Assembly: GCA_036927565.1 (NCBI GenBank)
Contig: JAYESD010000009.1
Coordinates: 169,406,929 to 169,470,928, forward strand
DNA from: Tuctoria greenei
Taxonomy: Eukaryota > Streptophyta > Magnoliopsida > Poales > Poaceae
Length of the DNA stretch: 64,000 bases
Direction of reading: 5' to 3'
Within the stretch, counting starts at the first letter, position 1, and each line of letters opens with the position of its first letter. A model generated the notes under the pieces. It ran no database searches and was not told the DNA's origin. It worked only from the letters and a program-made list of their open reading frames with translations. Shown one piece after another: positions 35,951 to 46,253 of the stretch. The translations under genes were made by a program, and so were the position numbers.

Positions 35951-38824
35951 CTATTCCTCAGGCACACCCAGACACTTCTTAAGTTGCGAAACATGGAATA
36001 CATTATGAACATCTGATAAGTGCGGTGGAAGCTCAAGCTGATAAGCCACTTCTCCTCGTCTTTTGAGTATCTTGAACGGGCCAATGTAGCGGGGTGACAA
36101 CTTGCCTCTTACTTTAAATCTTCTCAATCCTCTCATAGGTGACACCTTCAAGTACACATAATCACCAACCTCAAATGTTAGATCACGTCTTCGAGTATCC
36201 GCATAACTCTTCTGTCTTGTTTGGGCTGCCTTTAGATTCTTCCGAATTTCTTGTACTTGTCTTTCAGCCTCTTGTAGTACGTCAGGCCCAAAGACTTGAC
36301 TTTCCCCAGTTTGATTCCAAAACAACGGTGTCCTACACTTTCGCCCATACAATGCTTCAAAAGGAGACATCTTCAAATTGGCTTGATAACTGTTGTTGTA
36401 AGAGAATTCGGCATATGGCAGATTCTTGTCCCAACTTTTGCTATTCTTTAGAGCGCACGCTCTCAACATGTCTTCTAATATCTGGTTGGTGCGTTCTGTC
36501 TGACCATCAGTTTGAGGATGATACGCCGAACTAAAATTTAGATGGGTATCCATTGATTCATGCAACTTCTGCCAGAATCTTGAGGTGAACTGAGTGCCTC
36601 TGTCTGAAATGATCTTCTTAGGAACTCCATGTAAGCATACAATCCTGGAGATGTACAGTTCCACCAACTTGGGGCCATTGTATGTTTCTTTCACGGGAAT
36701 AAAGTGAGCAACTTTAGTCAAACGATCCACAATAACCCATATAGAATCATATCCAGACTGTGTTCTTGGTAGTCCCACAATGAAATCCATACTAATTTCT
36801 TCCCACTTCCATTCTGGTACTTTGATTGGTTGCAATAACCCTGCTGGTCTTTGATGTTCCGCCTTAATCAATTGACATGTATCACATATGGCCACATATT
36901 CTGCTACATCCCGTTTCATTCCATGCCACCAATATCGATCTTTAAGGTCTTGATACATCTTTGTGCTTTCGGGATGAATGGAGTATGATGAGTTATGGGC
37001 TTCTCTTAGTATCAACTCTTTAATCTCCTTGATATCTGGAACACAAATCCTCTTTCCAAGCCATAAGGTTCCTTGTTCATCCTCTCTAAAGTTCGGAGCT
37101 TTTCCCTTCTTCATCAATTGCTTGATCTCCTTGACCTTCTCATCATTCTTTTGTCCTTCTCGTATATCACGTTCAAGGGTTGAGTCCACTTCCATAGCAA
37201 ATGCTTTAGTGCTAGACACTAGACATAGGTTTAACCTTACAAATTCTTCACATAACTGGGGTTGAAGAGCTTGTACCGACAAGTTATTACATTGTCCCTT
37301 TCTGCTTAGAGCATCAGCGACCACATTAGCCTTTCCTGGATGGTAGTTGATTCCCACATCAAAATCATTTATTAATTCCAACCAACGACGTTGTCTGAGA
37401 TTAAGATCCGGTTGTGTGAATATGTACTTCAAGCTCTTGTGATCTGTGTATATCTCAGTTCTTTTTCCCATCAAGTAGTGTCTCCATATCTTCAATGCAT
37501 GAACAACAGCTGCTAATTCTAAATCATGTGTTGGATAGTTCCTCTCATGTTTCCGAAGCTGTCTTGAAGCATAGGCTACCACATGTCCTCCTTGCATTAA
37601 GACACATCCTAAACCATGACCAGATGCATCGCAATAGACCACAAACTCCTTCTGCATATCAGGCATCACCAATACCGGTGCACTGGTTAACCTCTTCTTC
37701 AACTCGGCGAAACTTACTTCACATTCGGGGGTCCACTTGAAAGCAAGTCCTTTCTCAAGTAACTTGGTTAGGGGTCGAGAGATCTTTGAAAATCCCTCGA
37801 TGAATCGATGATAGTAACCAACCATACCTAAGAATCTTCGTATATCATGCACACTCTCGGGTGTTTCCCACTTAAGAACATCTGCCACTTTGCCTGGGTC
37901 CACTGCTATACCTCCTTCTGATATGACATGCCCCAAAAATGATACCTTCTTCAGCCAGAACTCACACTTACTAAGCTTGGCATACAGTTGATGTTGGCGG
38001 AGCTTCTGTAGAGCCATCCTGAGGTGCTCTTCATGCTCTTCTTCAGTCTTGGAGTAGATAAGTATGTCATTGATGAATACCACTACAAACTTGTCCAAGT
38101 ACTCCATGAATACCTTGTTCATTAGATACATAAAATATGCCGGAGCATTGGTCAATCCAAACGACATAACTGTATACTCATATAATCCATATCGAGAGAC
38201 AAATGCCGTCTTGGGAATGTCTGAGGGTCTAATCTTCAGTTGGTGGTAGCCCGAACGAAGATCAATCTTGGAGAACACACATGCTCCTCTCAACTGATCA
38301 AACAAATCTTCAATCCTTGGTAGTGGATATTTATTCTTGATCGTTACCTCATTTAAGGCACGGTAATCCACACACAACCTTTGAGTTCCATCCTTCTTAG
38401 GTACAAATATAACTGGTGCTCCCCAAGGCGATGAGCTAGGACGAATATATCCTTTTGCCAATAACTCCTCAATGTGATCCTTTAGTTCAGCTAATTGTTT
38501 AGCATCCATTCTATATGACCTCTTATATATTGGGGTCGTTCCAGGTACTAACTCAATGACAAATTCAACCTCTCGATCAGGGGGCATACCTGGTAAGTCA
38601 TCTGGGAATACATCCGGAAATTCCTTCACAACCCTGATGTCTTCGGTATTCTCAAGATGGTTGAGTTGTACTACTGCCTCTTGTGTCTGATCTGGCTTGA
38701 ACTCCACTGTAGTGCCATCCGGGTGTGTTAAGCAAATTGTTCTAGTTGCACAATGAATTACTCCTTGATTCTTCGTCAACCACTCCATTCCCAGAATGAT
38801 ATCTAATCCTTGTGAGTCCAACAC
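35951..38824 (-). CDS. pol: Chromovirus pol (copy 2), defective
   Basis: Identical 957-residue frame to 18318-21191. The Asn replacing the first catalytic Asp of the reverse transcriptase box is codon AAT at 38071-38069. The integrase D, D, E residues are retained. The frameshift from the protease is in the C7 run at 38848-38854. Unlike copy 1, the rest of the element lies upstream, so this is the original context. Confidence 0.9.
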   Translation of the reverse strand: MLDSQGLDIILGMEWLTKNQGVIHCATRTICLTHPDGTTVEFKPDQTQEAVVQLNHLENTEDIRVVKEFPDVFPDDLPGMPPDREVEFVIELVPGTTPIYKRSYRMDAKQLAELKDHIEELLAKGYIRPSSSPWGAPVIFVPKKDGTQRLCVDYRALNEVTIKNKYPLPRIEDLFDQLRGACVFSKIDLRSGYHQLKIRPSDIPKTAFVSRYGLYEYTVMSFGLTNAPAYFMYLMNKVFMEYLDKFVVVFINDILIYSKTEEEHEEHLRMALQKLRQHQLYAKLSKCEFWLKKVSFLGHVISEGGIAVDPGKVADVLKWETPESVHDIRRFLGMVGYYHRFIEGFSKISRPLTKLLEKGLAFKWTPECEVSFAELKKRLTSAPVLVMPDMQKEFVVYCDASGHGLGCVLMQGGHVVAYASRQLRKHERNYPTHDLELAAVVHALKIWRHYLMGKRTEIYTDHKSLKYIFTQPDLNLRQRRWLELINDFDVGINYHPGKANVVADALSRKGQCNNLSVQALQPQLCEEFVRLNLCLVSSTKAFAMEVDSTLERDIREGQKNDEKVKEIKQLMKKGKAPNFREDEQGTLWLGKRICVPDIKEIKELILREAHNSSYSIHPESTKMYQDLKDRYWWHGMKRDVAEYVAICDTCQLIKAEHQRPAGLLQPIKVPEWKWEEISMDFIVGLPRTQSGYDSIWVIVDRLTKVAHFIPVKETYNGPKLVELYISRIVCLHGVPKKIISDRGTQFTSRFWQKLHESMDTHLNFSSAYHPQTDGQTERTNQILEDMLRACALKNSKSWDKNLPYAEFSYNNSYQANLKMSPFEALYGRKCRTPLFWNQTGESQVFGPDVLQEAERQVQEIRKNLKAAQTRQKSYADTRRRDLTFEVGDYVYLKVSPMRGLRRFKVRGKLSPRYIGPFKILKRRGEVAYQLELPPHLSDVHNVFHVSQLKKCLGVPEE

Positions 38825-40271
38825 TATTAGGTTGGCCCAAAAGACTACCCCCCCTTATGTTTATACTCACTTTACGGCATAGATGCCTTGCCACCATCTC
38901 TCCTCCAGGAGAGTTTATCAATAATGGCCCATTCAAGAATGTAACTACCATGTCATGCTTCTTTATGAAATCCTTGGATATAAATGAATGTGTAGCACCC
39001 GAATCAAACAATACGGTGGCGGGGTGGGATTTAACAGAAAACATACCGATCACCACATCAGGCGCTTCCTGTGCTTGCTCTAGAGTCACATGGTTGACAC
39101 GGCCAGGTGGGTTTTGTTGCTTCTTCGGACAACTGCTGGCGTAGTGTCCCCATTCTCCGCACTTGTAACATTGGACTCCCGCAGCATTACTTTGGCCCTT
39201 GTTGCCTCCTGATTGGTTTCTTAGGGGTTGGCCATTTGGACGGTTGGCTAGGGCTGAAGGGCGGGGTGGCTGCATCTGCTGATGTGGGGGTTGCATTGGC
39301 TGGCGTGGTGGCTGCTGCTGCTGGCGCATTTGCTGATTGTAGGGAGTGGATGGCCTGTAATTGGAGTTTAGAAATCTCGGTCCCGAGTAGTTCATGGGAC
39401 GAGTCATATGGGTTGCAGGCTGAGGGTTGAGACGGGGGCGTACGTTGCTGCTAGAGGCATGTTCTATAGTCAACTTCCTTTTTCTTTCCTCATCATCCAG
39501 TTCCTTTTTAGTCCGCTCCACTTCAAAAGCTTTATCAACTAACTTCTGAAAGTCACTGTAATCGCTGGAAGACATGGCGAACTTTAACTCCTCGTCCAAC
39601 CCATTCTTGAAGCGGAATTGTTTCTTGGAATCGGTATCCACGTCTGTCGGTGCATAGCGGGATAACTGGGTGAATGCATTCAGGTGGGCTCTCACAGTCA
39701 TACAGCCCTGCTTTAACATCAGGAACTCTTCACGTCTTGCTTGTATTTCTCCCTCAGGCACAAAGTGATTCCGGAAATTGGTCCTGAATTCTTCCCAAGT
39801 AATGCTTTCTGGATTCTGGTGGGCTTCAGTAAAGGCAGTCCACTAGTCGGCTGCCGGTCCTTGGAGTTGATGGGAGGCTAATAGTACTTTCTCTCTTCCT
39901 TCACAGTGGATGAGCCTCAACTTGCTTTCAACGGTTCGGAGCCAATCATCGGCATCCATGGGTTCGGTGACTGTGGCAAAAGTGGGTGGATGAGTGTTCA
40001 GGAAGTCCCTTAGAAAGGACCTAGGTGGAAAAGGTGGTGGTGGCGGAAGGTTGTAATTTGGGGGTGATGGGGGTGGGGCTTGCTGCAGGTTGGTGACAAT
40101 CTGAGTAAGGTTGTTAAGCAGCTGGGTTTGGATGGCCATCATCTGCTGCATTTGCTGCGCGGCTGGGGCTCCTCGGGCACCCCTACCATTCCATCCTGGC
40201 ACACCTCCAAGTCCTTCATCTTGGGGCACAGCACCCCTTCCACGACCTCTACCTCTACCTCTTCCAGACAT
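38742..40271 (-). pseudogene. gag: Chromovirus gag-protease with internal stop
   Basis: The frame starts at ATG 40271 with an RG-repeat N-terminus (MSGRGRGRGRG), then a Q/P-rich region, the capsid segment, a CCHC knuckle (CYKCGEWGHYASSC) and the protease DSGA motif. A TAG at 39845-39843 replaces a Trp-type codon (an AAD-stop-W context), splitting it into two open parts. One extra G (C on plus) in the run 38848-38854 then throws protease out of register with pol. Gag packages element RNA in a virus-like particle in intact relatives. Confidence 0.85.
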
Positions 40272-40382
40272 CTGCATAGGGAATAATTGAAATTTTAGGA
40301 CAATAGATAAGATATAGAAGGGTACGCTATGGCAAACGGTCCCAACTACATGCATCAAGGGAATCATATATATATAAAGCAA

Positions 40383-40651
40383 GCAAATTCATTAACCAAC
40401 TAGTGCGGATGTGGACAAGATGCTAATGCATTCCACAACTCGCACGACACACTACAAGCCTATACACAGATGACATGGATGTGGACAGGATGCCGAAGCA
40501 TTCCACAACTCACGTTGCACACACACAACATAAGGCAAACGAATACAATACCATAGATAACACAACTCAAGACTAGAGAGGGCGCAGCTACACGCTCCTA
40601 CATACTAAGGATAGGTGTCCCGAGTCGTCCAGCGGGGAAACAAGTCCACTC
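40383..40651. repeat. Spacer upstream of gag with a diverged ~68-bp tandem repeat
   Basis: The block GGATGTGGAC..GCATTCCACAACTC occurs near 40406 and again near 40475. It lies between gag and the upstream frame and holds no reading frame of its own. Confidence 0.5.
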
Positions 40652-41392
40652 CTACTCATCGGAGTCCTCCTCAACCTCCATCTCCGGGTCTTCTTCTTCC
40701 GAGTCCTCTCTTGATTCCTGGGGGGAGTTCATACAGCGATCTGGAGAGTTCGGGTCCCAAGGCTCAACGTACGAAGCGTGCTGAGGAGAGTTAGGATTAG
40801 CTGCTGTGATCCTCGCGTAGCGTCGGCGAAGTCGCTCGTAGCGGTCAACCAGGTCCCTGCTATCCTGTAGCTCCTGCTGACAACGCTGGAGTCGCGAAGA
40901 CAACTCCACCACGTCGTCCACCAGCCTCTCGCACTGAGGGTGAGTCAAAGGCCCCTCGACGTCACGTCCAGTGAAGTCGGCCGTGCCACTAGGGCGCTGA
41001 GGGGTGTACGCGTGCTCCGTGCACCCAAGGCGGAACCTGTGGGCGTGACTCCAGTAGGTAGTCGCCTCCCACGTGGCGTCCTCCTCAGCCGCACGCTGGG
41101 AGCTCCTCCAGGCCGGAGAGAAGTGTGAGTGTAGCAGCTCCGAGTCGTAGTAGACGACCAGCTGAGAAGTCCACTCCAGTCCACCAGTATAGGGCGCAAA
41201 GACCCTAGTGGTGTGGTAGACTAGGCGAACACGGTACTCACGGTACCCCGCAGCACGAAGAAGAGAGCGAAGACGGACACACATCCTCGAAGCAGCACTC
41301 CCAGTGGAGAACAGCGTCGTCTCCCTCCTGGGGGTGTGAGGTGCGGAGCGACTGGCTAGGGCGTGGTGAGGAACACGACCCCAGTCGACTTA
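40652..41392 (-). CDS. Extra ORF upstream of chromovirus gag, N-terminally truncated
   Basis: The minus frame is open from 41392 to the stop at 40652; the first internal ATG is at 41284, giving 210 residues. It has a basic N-terminal part (VRLRSLLRAAGYREY), aromatic blocks (VYYDSELLHSHFSPAWR), a short coiled-coil-like stretch (DVVELSSRLQRCQQEL) and a strongly acidic end (EEEDPEMEVEEDSDE). I recognise no catalytic domain. The frame runs up to the 5' LTR deletion point at 41408, so its true start is probably lost. Extra ORFs upstream of gag occur in some grass elements; the role is unknown. A 190-bp piece recurs at 1-190. Confidence 0.55.
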
Positions 41393-41407
41393 CGAGCCCG
41401 TGGTACC

Positions 41408-42962
41408 CTGCAGAGAGTGTACCCTTTCCCCACAAGCAGTGATTCCATCCCCTGTTGCCAGGTGGACTGAGTAAACCTCCATGTAGCCCGTGGTGATCAA
41501 CCACATTTCACACTTCCGTAGGTGTGTGGCCAGGAGATCACTACATGGTCTTTACAAAGGTACTCCCGACTAGTGCTAGCCCTCTAAGGTTTCCACCACT
41601 GAGGATTCTCGGAGTAACCCTCCGCCTCAGAGCCGCCTCTTGAGCCTTGCGGATCCCAGAGCAGTTCCCCTGCATCATTCCCCGCACCTTCCAACCACTA
41701 GCATTTCATCGGGGGAAACCTAATTAATTGACCATGCTGCCCCATCTCAGTCTCGTGGTGGTACTATAAAGCTTAGTGGCTTTCTCCATAAACCGGTCCT
41801 TAGAATCCGGTGGTAACAAACCCCAATCCCGGGTCTCGTGCAAACTGCACCATACCAAAACTATCCAACCACCAGATTCCTATCTACTACTATTGTGTAA
41901 CCACCACAAATTAAGGTAACCATAAAGTTTAACATGGCACAATTGTATGAAATCCCAATCCCAATATCTAAGCATGGCTAAGCATAAATATGACCTATCT
42001 ACTTCCCAATCCCATTTCAGGTAACAAGGAATTATATGGAACAGGGCATGTAAACATGAAGTAGGACATCAATTTAATTAGCATGCATCTATCTAAATTC
42101 CTAAAACTTGAACAAAATGGTCAAGGGCACTTGCCTTCGTTGACGACTTGAGTGTTGGAGAAGTCTTGGTCTTGGAGGTTAAGATTAGGGTCGTAGTACG
42201 ACTCTAGATATATACCCAAGCATGGCAAGAATAAAATAAAGCTAAATAAGTAGAGGGCACGCAAAACAGTACATCACAACATACACATAGGCATAAAATC
42301 CTATACTAATGCGTCCCTACGAAGTTTTATTACTTAACATGGCCAAAGTATGCATTTTATATTTATCCTACATTTTTGGGATTTAATTATAGCCTAAAAC
42401 CATTTTTATTGGATTTTCTATGGCCAAAATGTATTTTTAAACATTTATAATAAATATTCCATGGACAAAATATATTTCATAAGAACTCTACAATTTATTC
42501 ACAGCATAAAATGATTTATACCAATTTTTCCTAACATTTCTACACTTAATTACCATTTTTATCTATTTTCTACACCTCAAATACACCTAAAAACCATATG
42601 CAGCAAATAAATAAAAGTCCAAGGACTAATTAAATAGTTTTCTATACTGCACAGGGACTAAATTCATGATTCTACAAATTTACAGGGGTTAGATTGCTTA
42701 TTTAAAGGATTAAATCCAATTTTTAGGTGTTCAGGGGCTAGTCTGCAATTCCGAGGGGCTAGACTTCAATTTCTGTGAAGTCCAAGGGGTAGCAAGTAAG
42801 GTTCCAGGCTTCTGGGGTGTAAAAGCAATGGCGGGAAAACTAAATTGAATATGGGCCGTTGGATCTTAAATGGACACGCGGGATTTTATTACACGAACCG
42901 TTACGATGATCTAATCTGGGCCGTCGGACTCAAACTAACGGCCGAGGTGCGGCCACGTCGCA
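41408..42962 (-). mobile_element. 5' LTR of chromovirus, inner part, truncated
   Basis: Starts abruptly at CTGCAGAGAG, which corresponds to 15667 (33300 in copy 2) of the other LTR. About 628 bp of the LTR end and the adjoining primer-binding site are missing. The homology runs to 42962 and resumes at 55909 after the nested element. The last 5 bp, TCGCA, are the left target duplication of the insert. Confidence 0.85.
42958..42962. repeat. Target-site duplication TCGCA (left, Tat element)
   Basis: Pairs with TCGCC at 55904-55908. The undisturbed LTR copies read TCGCC here, so the left copy carries one later substitution. Confidence 0.75.
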
Positions 42963-43800
42963 TGTCGGTACCCTAAAAACCATACACCCCCTGAGGTTTC
43001 AAAGATCTCGAGGGAAGGCCGTCTACTTGGTTTGAAGACCCTCGGAGGCCCACTTGTCAGACATGACCGGACCTGCTTCTCCAACATGGTTGATCCCTAG
43101 GTCGCCACGTGTACTGCCAAACCGGAGCTACCGCCCACAAGGGGGAAGCTCCGGGCCAGGTACCGAAATGGCACCTCCGACCTAACCCCTGACCGAGAGA
43201 AGCTCCGGACCTGACACGTGTCAGATAGCCCCAGAGCTACCTGCTTCCCACAGCAAGCTCCGGAGCTGCCACGTGTCCAAACGTCGGAGCTGGCAGCCTC
43301 TAACCTCCGGAAGACCCTATAACGGCTCCGGATCTTCAAAGGAAAGCCAAGGACTTCAAGACCCAATTAAATGTCATTAATTCCATATTAATGACACTTA
43401 AACGGACGATCTTAACACCTGTAACGGCGCTGTCGGAGCCCGTTACAGGATCATTAACAACAATTAATCATGTATCAATACTAGTAACCGCCGGGGCCAC
43501 ATGTCGGGCCAGGCTAGCTTGTAACGGCCTGTCCTTGTACTATAAAAGGACAGGCCGACGATACACGAGGGAGGGAGGTTCACATACGTGGACAAGCGAT
43601 CATACTTGACAAGCTAATACAACACCAACACACCCGTGGAGTAGGGTATTACGCTCAGGCGGCCCGAACCACGTAAATCCTTGTGTCTCCTGTGTTAAAC
43701 TGCAATTCACCTTCTTGAGTCTCCGCGCGCCCACACCAAACCACAAACTCCTTCAACACTTTACCAGTGTCAGGAGATCTGCCGACTCCAACAGTCGACA
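42963..43800 (+). mobile_element. 5' LTR of Tat element (838 bp)
   Basis: Terminal TG..CA. The U3 contains three CACGTG boxes (43106, 43215, 43270) and repeated CCGGAGCT motifs. A TATA box, TATAAAAG, is at 43541-43548. The CACCCGTGGAGTAGGGTATTACGC block near the R/U5 part is also found, reversed, in the solo LTR at 58456-59379. Confidence 0.9.
43541..43548 (+). promoter_or_regulatory. TATA box of Tat LTR
   Basis: TATAAAAG, conserved at 55634-55641 in the other LTR. It is flanked by GTCCTTGTAC and GGACAGGC. Confidence 0.65.
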
Positions 43801-43802
43801 GT

Positions 43803-43820
43803 TGGCGCGCCAAGTAGGGG
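43803..43820 (+). promoter_or_regulatory. Primer-binding site of Tat element
   Basis: TGGCGCGCCAAGTAGGGG starts two bases after the LTR end, with the TGG expected for the complement of a tRNA CCA end. I do not assign the tRNA. Confidence 0.65.
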
Positions 43821-43838
43821 CGCCTGAGATTTTCGAGA

Positions 43839-46250
43839 ATGGTGAACTCCGCGGCTGGATCATCAAACGGCCAACCTGCTGCTCAGGCTGTTGGGGGCAA
43901 TCCCTCCAACAGGCAGCCACCAGCAGGAGCCTCAGCACCAGCAGGAGCCACACTCCCACCACCATCTTCTCCGGCAAATCATGCTAGGCAACGTGATGGT
44001 GCGCCGGCGTCACTTACTGCGTCAGCAAGTCATGACAACCCGGAACACGCGCTCCATGCAGCGCGTGCTCTTCTCCAACGTCCACCACCTCCAGACGCAT
44101 CTCGAGATGCAATGGAGCAGTGGAGGGCCGATGTGGAGCATTTGGTCGCAGCAGTGGCCGAACGCCTCAACAACCAGGGTCCTCCTCCTTCAGGACGGGC
44201 CCCGTCGCAGCGGCGGACTTTGTATGGAAGACTTGGTCCGCACGTCTCCAACAACAGGAGACGATCTGCGTCACAGCAGGTGACGTCGTTGCCCTCTGGG
44301 GCACGACGCACCCATACGGTATCCAGGCTTTCGACTCATGATCTCCGGGCGGAGCTTGATCGCCGATACCGCCAACAGGATGGCCGTGTCCATATTGAGC
44401 GAGCTCGTGAAAGACGGGAAGCTCAGGACCTTTCTACTCTGGAAGGGGTAGGAGGAGGTTGTTCAGCCCTAGCCATGCACCTGCGCATGGTTAGATGGCC
44501 ACAGAAGTTCCGGCCACACCTGCCGGAAAAATTCGACGGGACTGTCAACCCCGCTGAATTCCTTCAGATATACTCCACTGCAATCTTGGCAGCTGGAGGA
44601 AACGAGGCCGTAATGGCCAATTACTTTCCAGTGGCCTTAACTGGGACCGCCAGGTCCTGGTTTATGAGCCTTCCACCCAACTCTATCAACAGTTGGGAGG
44701 AGCTGTGCCGTCAGTTCACTGCCAACTTCGGGAGTTCATACACCCGACCAGACACTGAATTGGACCTTTTTGCGGTCATGCAAAAAGGGGGAGAATCTTT
44801 GCGGTCTTTCATCCAGAGGTTCTCTCAGGTACGCAACACAATCCCTTCTATCTCAAGCGCTTCTGTCATTGTGGCATTCAGACAGGGCGTACGGGACAAG
44901 AAGATGTTGGAGAAGCTGGCGATCAAAGAGATCACCAGCGTCACGGAACTCTTCAGCCTGGCAGACAAATGTGCCAGAGCTGCGGAGGGTCGTGAAATGC
45001 ACTCCAAACCAGCCTCAGAGGATCATAAGAAATCCTCCAAAGAAGAAGTCGCTACCTCCGGGGGTAGCAAGAAGAAAAAGAAGACCAACGGCAAGAAGAA
45101 GCCGTCGGCCGGCACATCCAACGTTGCAGCTGCTGCAACTCTGGGTGGCCGGGGGCCACGCCCCGAGAAGCGACCTCGACCGTCTTCCGAAGACGGTGGC
45201 AAACCCAAAGTGTGGTGTCCCATTCACAAAATGGGCAGCCACGGTTTGGAAGACTGCCGAGAGGTCCAAAACCTTCTCGAGCGCTACAGCAAGCGCCGGG
45301 AAGGGTCCCCTTTCCGACAGAGGGAAGGAAAACAGAAGGTCAACGAAGCTCCGGCTGAAGAGGAGTTAGGGTTTCAGGATCCCAAAAAGGTCATGAAGGC
45401 CGTCTACACCTCTGTCGACGATGACTCTGACGTCTCTGACAACGAGCGTCGGAAAACCATGAACACCATTTTTGGTGGATCATGGGACATCACCTCCCGT
45501 CGCGTCATCAAGACTATGCAGCGGGATATGGACGCTGTAGCTCCTACAGCTAGACCGGAGCCACATCGAAAGTGGATGGACACATCCATCACTTTTGATG
45601 CTTCGGACTGTCCTCGAAGCATGGTCGGAGCTGGACAGTTACCCTTGATGGTATCTCCCACCATCAATAACATCCAGCTCCATCATGTTATGGTGGACGG
45701 AGGTTCGGGGCTGAACCTCATAAGCTTTGAAGCTTTTACCAAGCTTCAGCTCCGACCTTCGGATCTCCAGCCCTCTCGACCTTTCTCCGGAGTAGGTCCG
45801 GGGGCCATTACTCCACTCGGAGCTATAACTCTCCCCGTTACCTTCAGGACACGGGAGAAGTATCGCACCGAGAAGTTGGTCTTCGACGTCGCTCAGATCA
45901 ACTTACCATTCAACACCATCTTGGGTAGTCCTGCCCTATACAAATTTATGGCAGCTGCTCATTATGGATACCTGGTGTTGAAGATGCCAACACCAGTAGG
46001 CGTTCTCCGGATCCGCGAAGATCGCACCGCCGGAGTAACTGCTCTGGAGGAGCTCCATGCACTCACCACGGCGCAAGAGGAGGACTCCAGACAGGAGCAA
46101 GCTCCGAAACCCCCGAGCATTCGTCAACGAGGCTCAACCTCTGCACCCCGTGTGCAGCCAAGCGGCGACACCGACATTACCGTCAAAGTCGTCCAAATTA
46201 ATTCCGATGCCGCTCAAACCACCCGTATATCGGGAGGGTTGAACGACAAA
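43839..46250 (+). CDS. gag: Tat element gag and protease
   Basis: An 804-residue frame from ATG 43839. An A/P/Q-rich N-terminus is followed by the retrotransposon gag capsid region (about 230-350, with PAEFLQIY and ALTGTARSWF). A lysine-rich basic segment comes next (about 395-430), then a variant CHHC knuckle, CPIHKMGSHGLEDC (about 455), and an aspartic protease with VDGGSGLNLIS (about 620). The frame stops at TAG 46251-46253, where relatives continue directly into reverse transcriptase, so this is a premature stop in a gag-pol polyprotein. Confidence 0.88.
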
Positions 46251-46253
46251 TAG

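Larger units (their letters stand above)
22043..39675. repeat. 17,633-bp direct tandem duplication, copy 2
   Basis: Exact second copy of 4410-22042. It starts inside the plus-strand leader of unit A at GCACAACACT and ends where the gag frame continues (GCATTCAGG) instead of jumping back to unit A. All annotations of copy 1 apply at +17,633. Confidence 0.95.

Noticed and set aside
44770..45369. 199-residue plus frame within Tat gag
   Set aside because: Out-of-frame shadow of gag; no domain.
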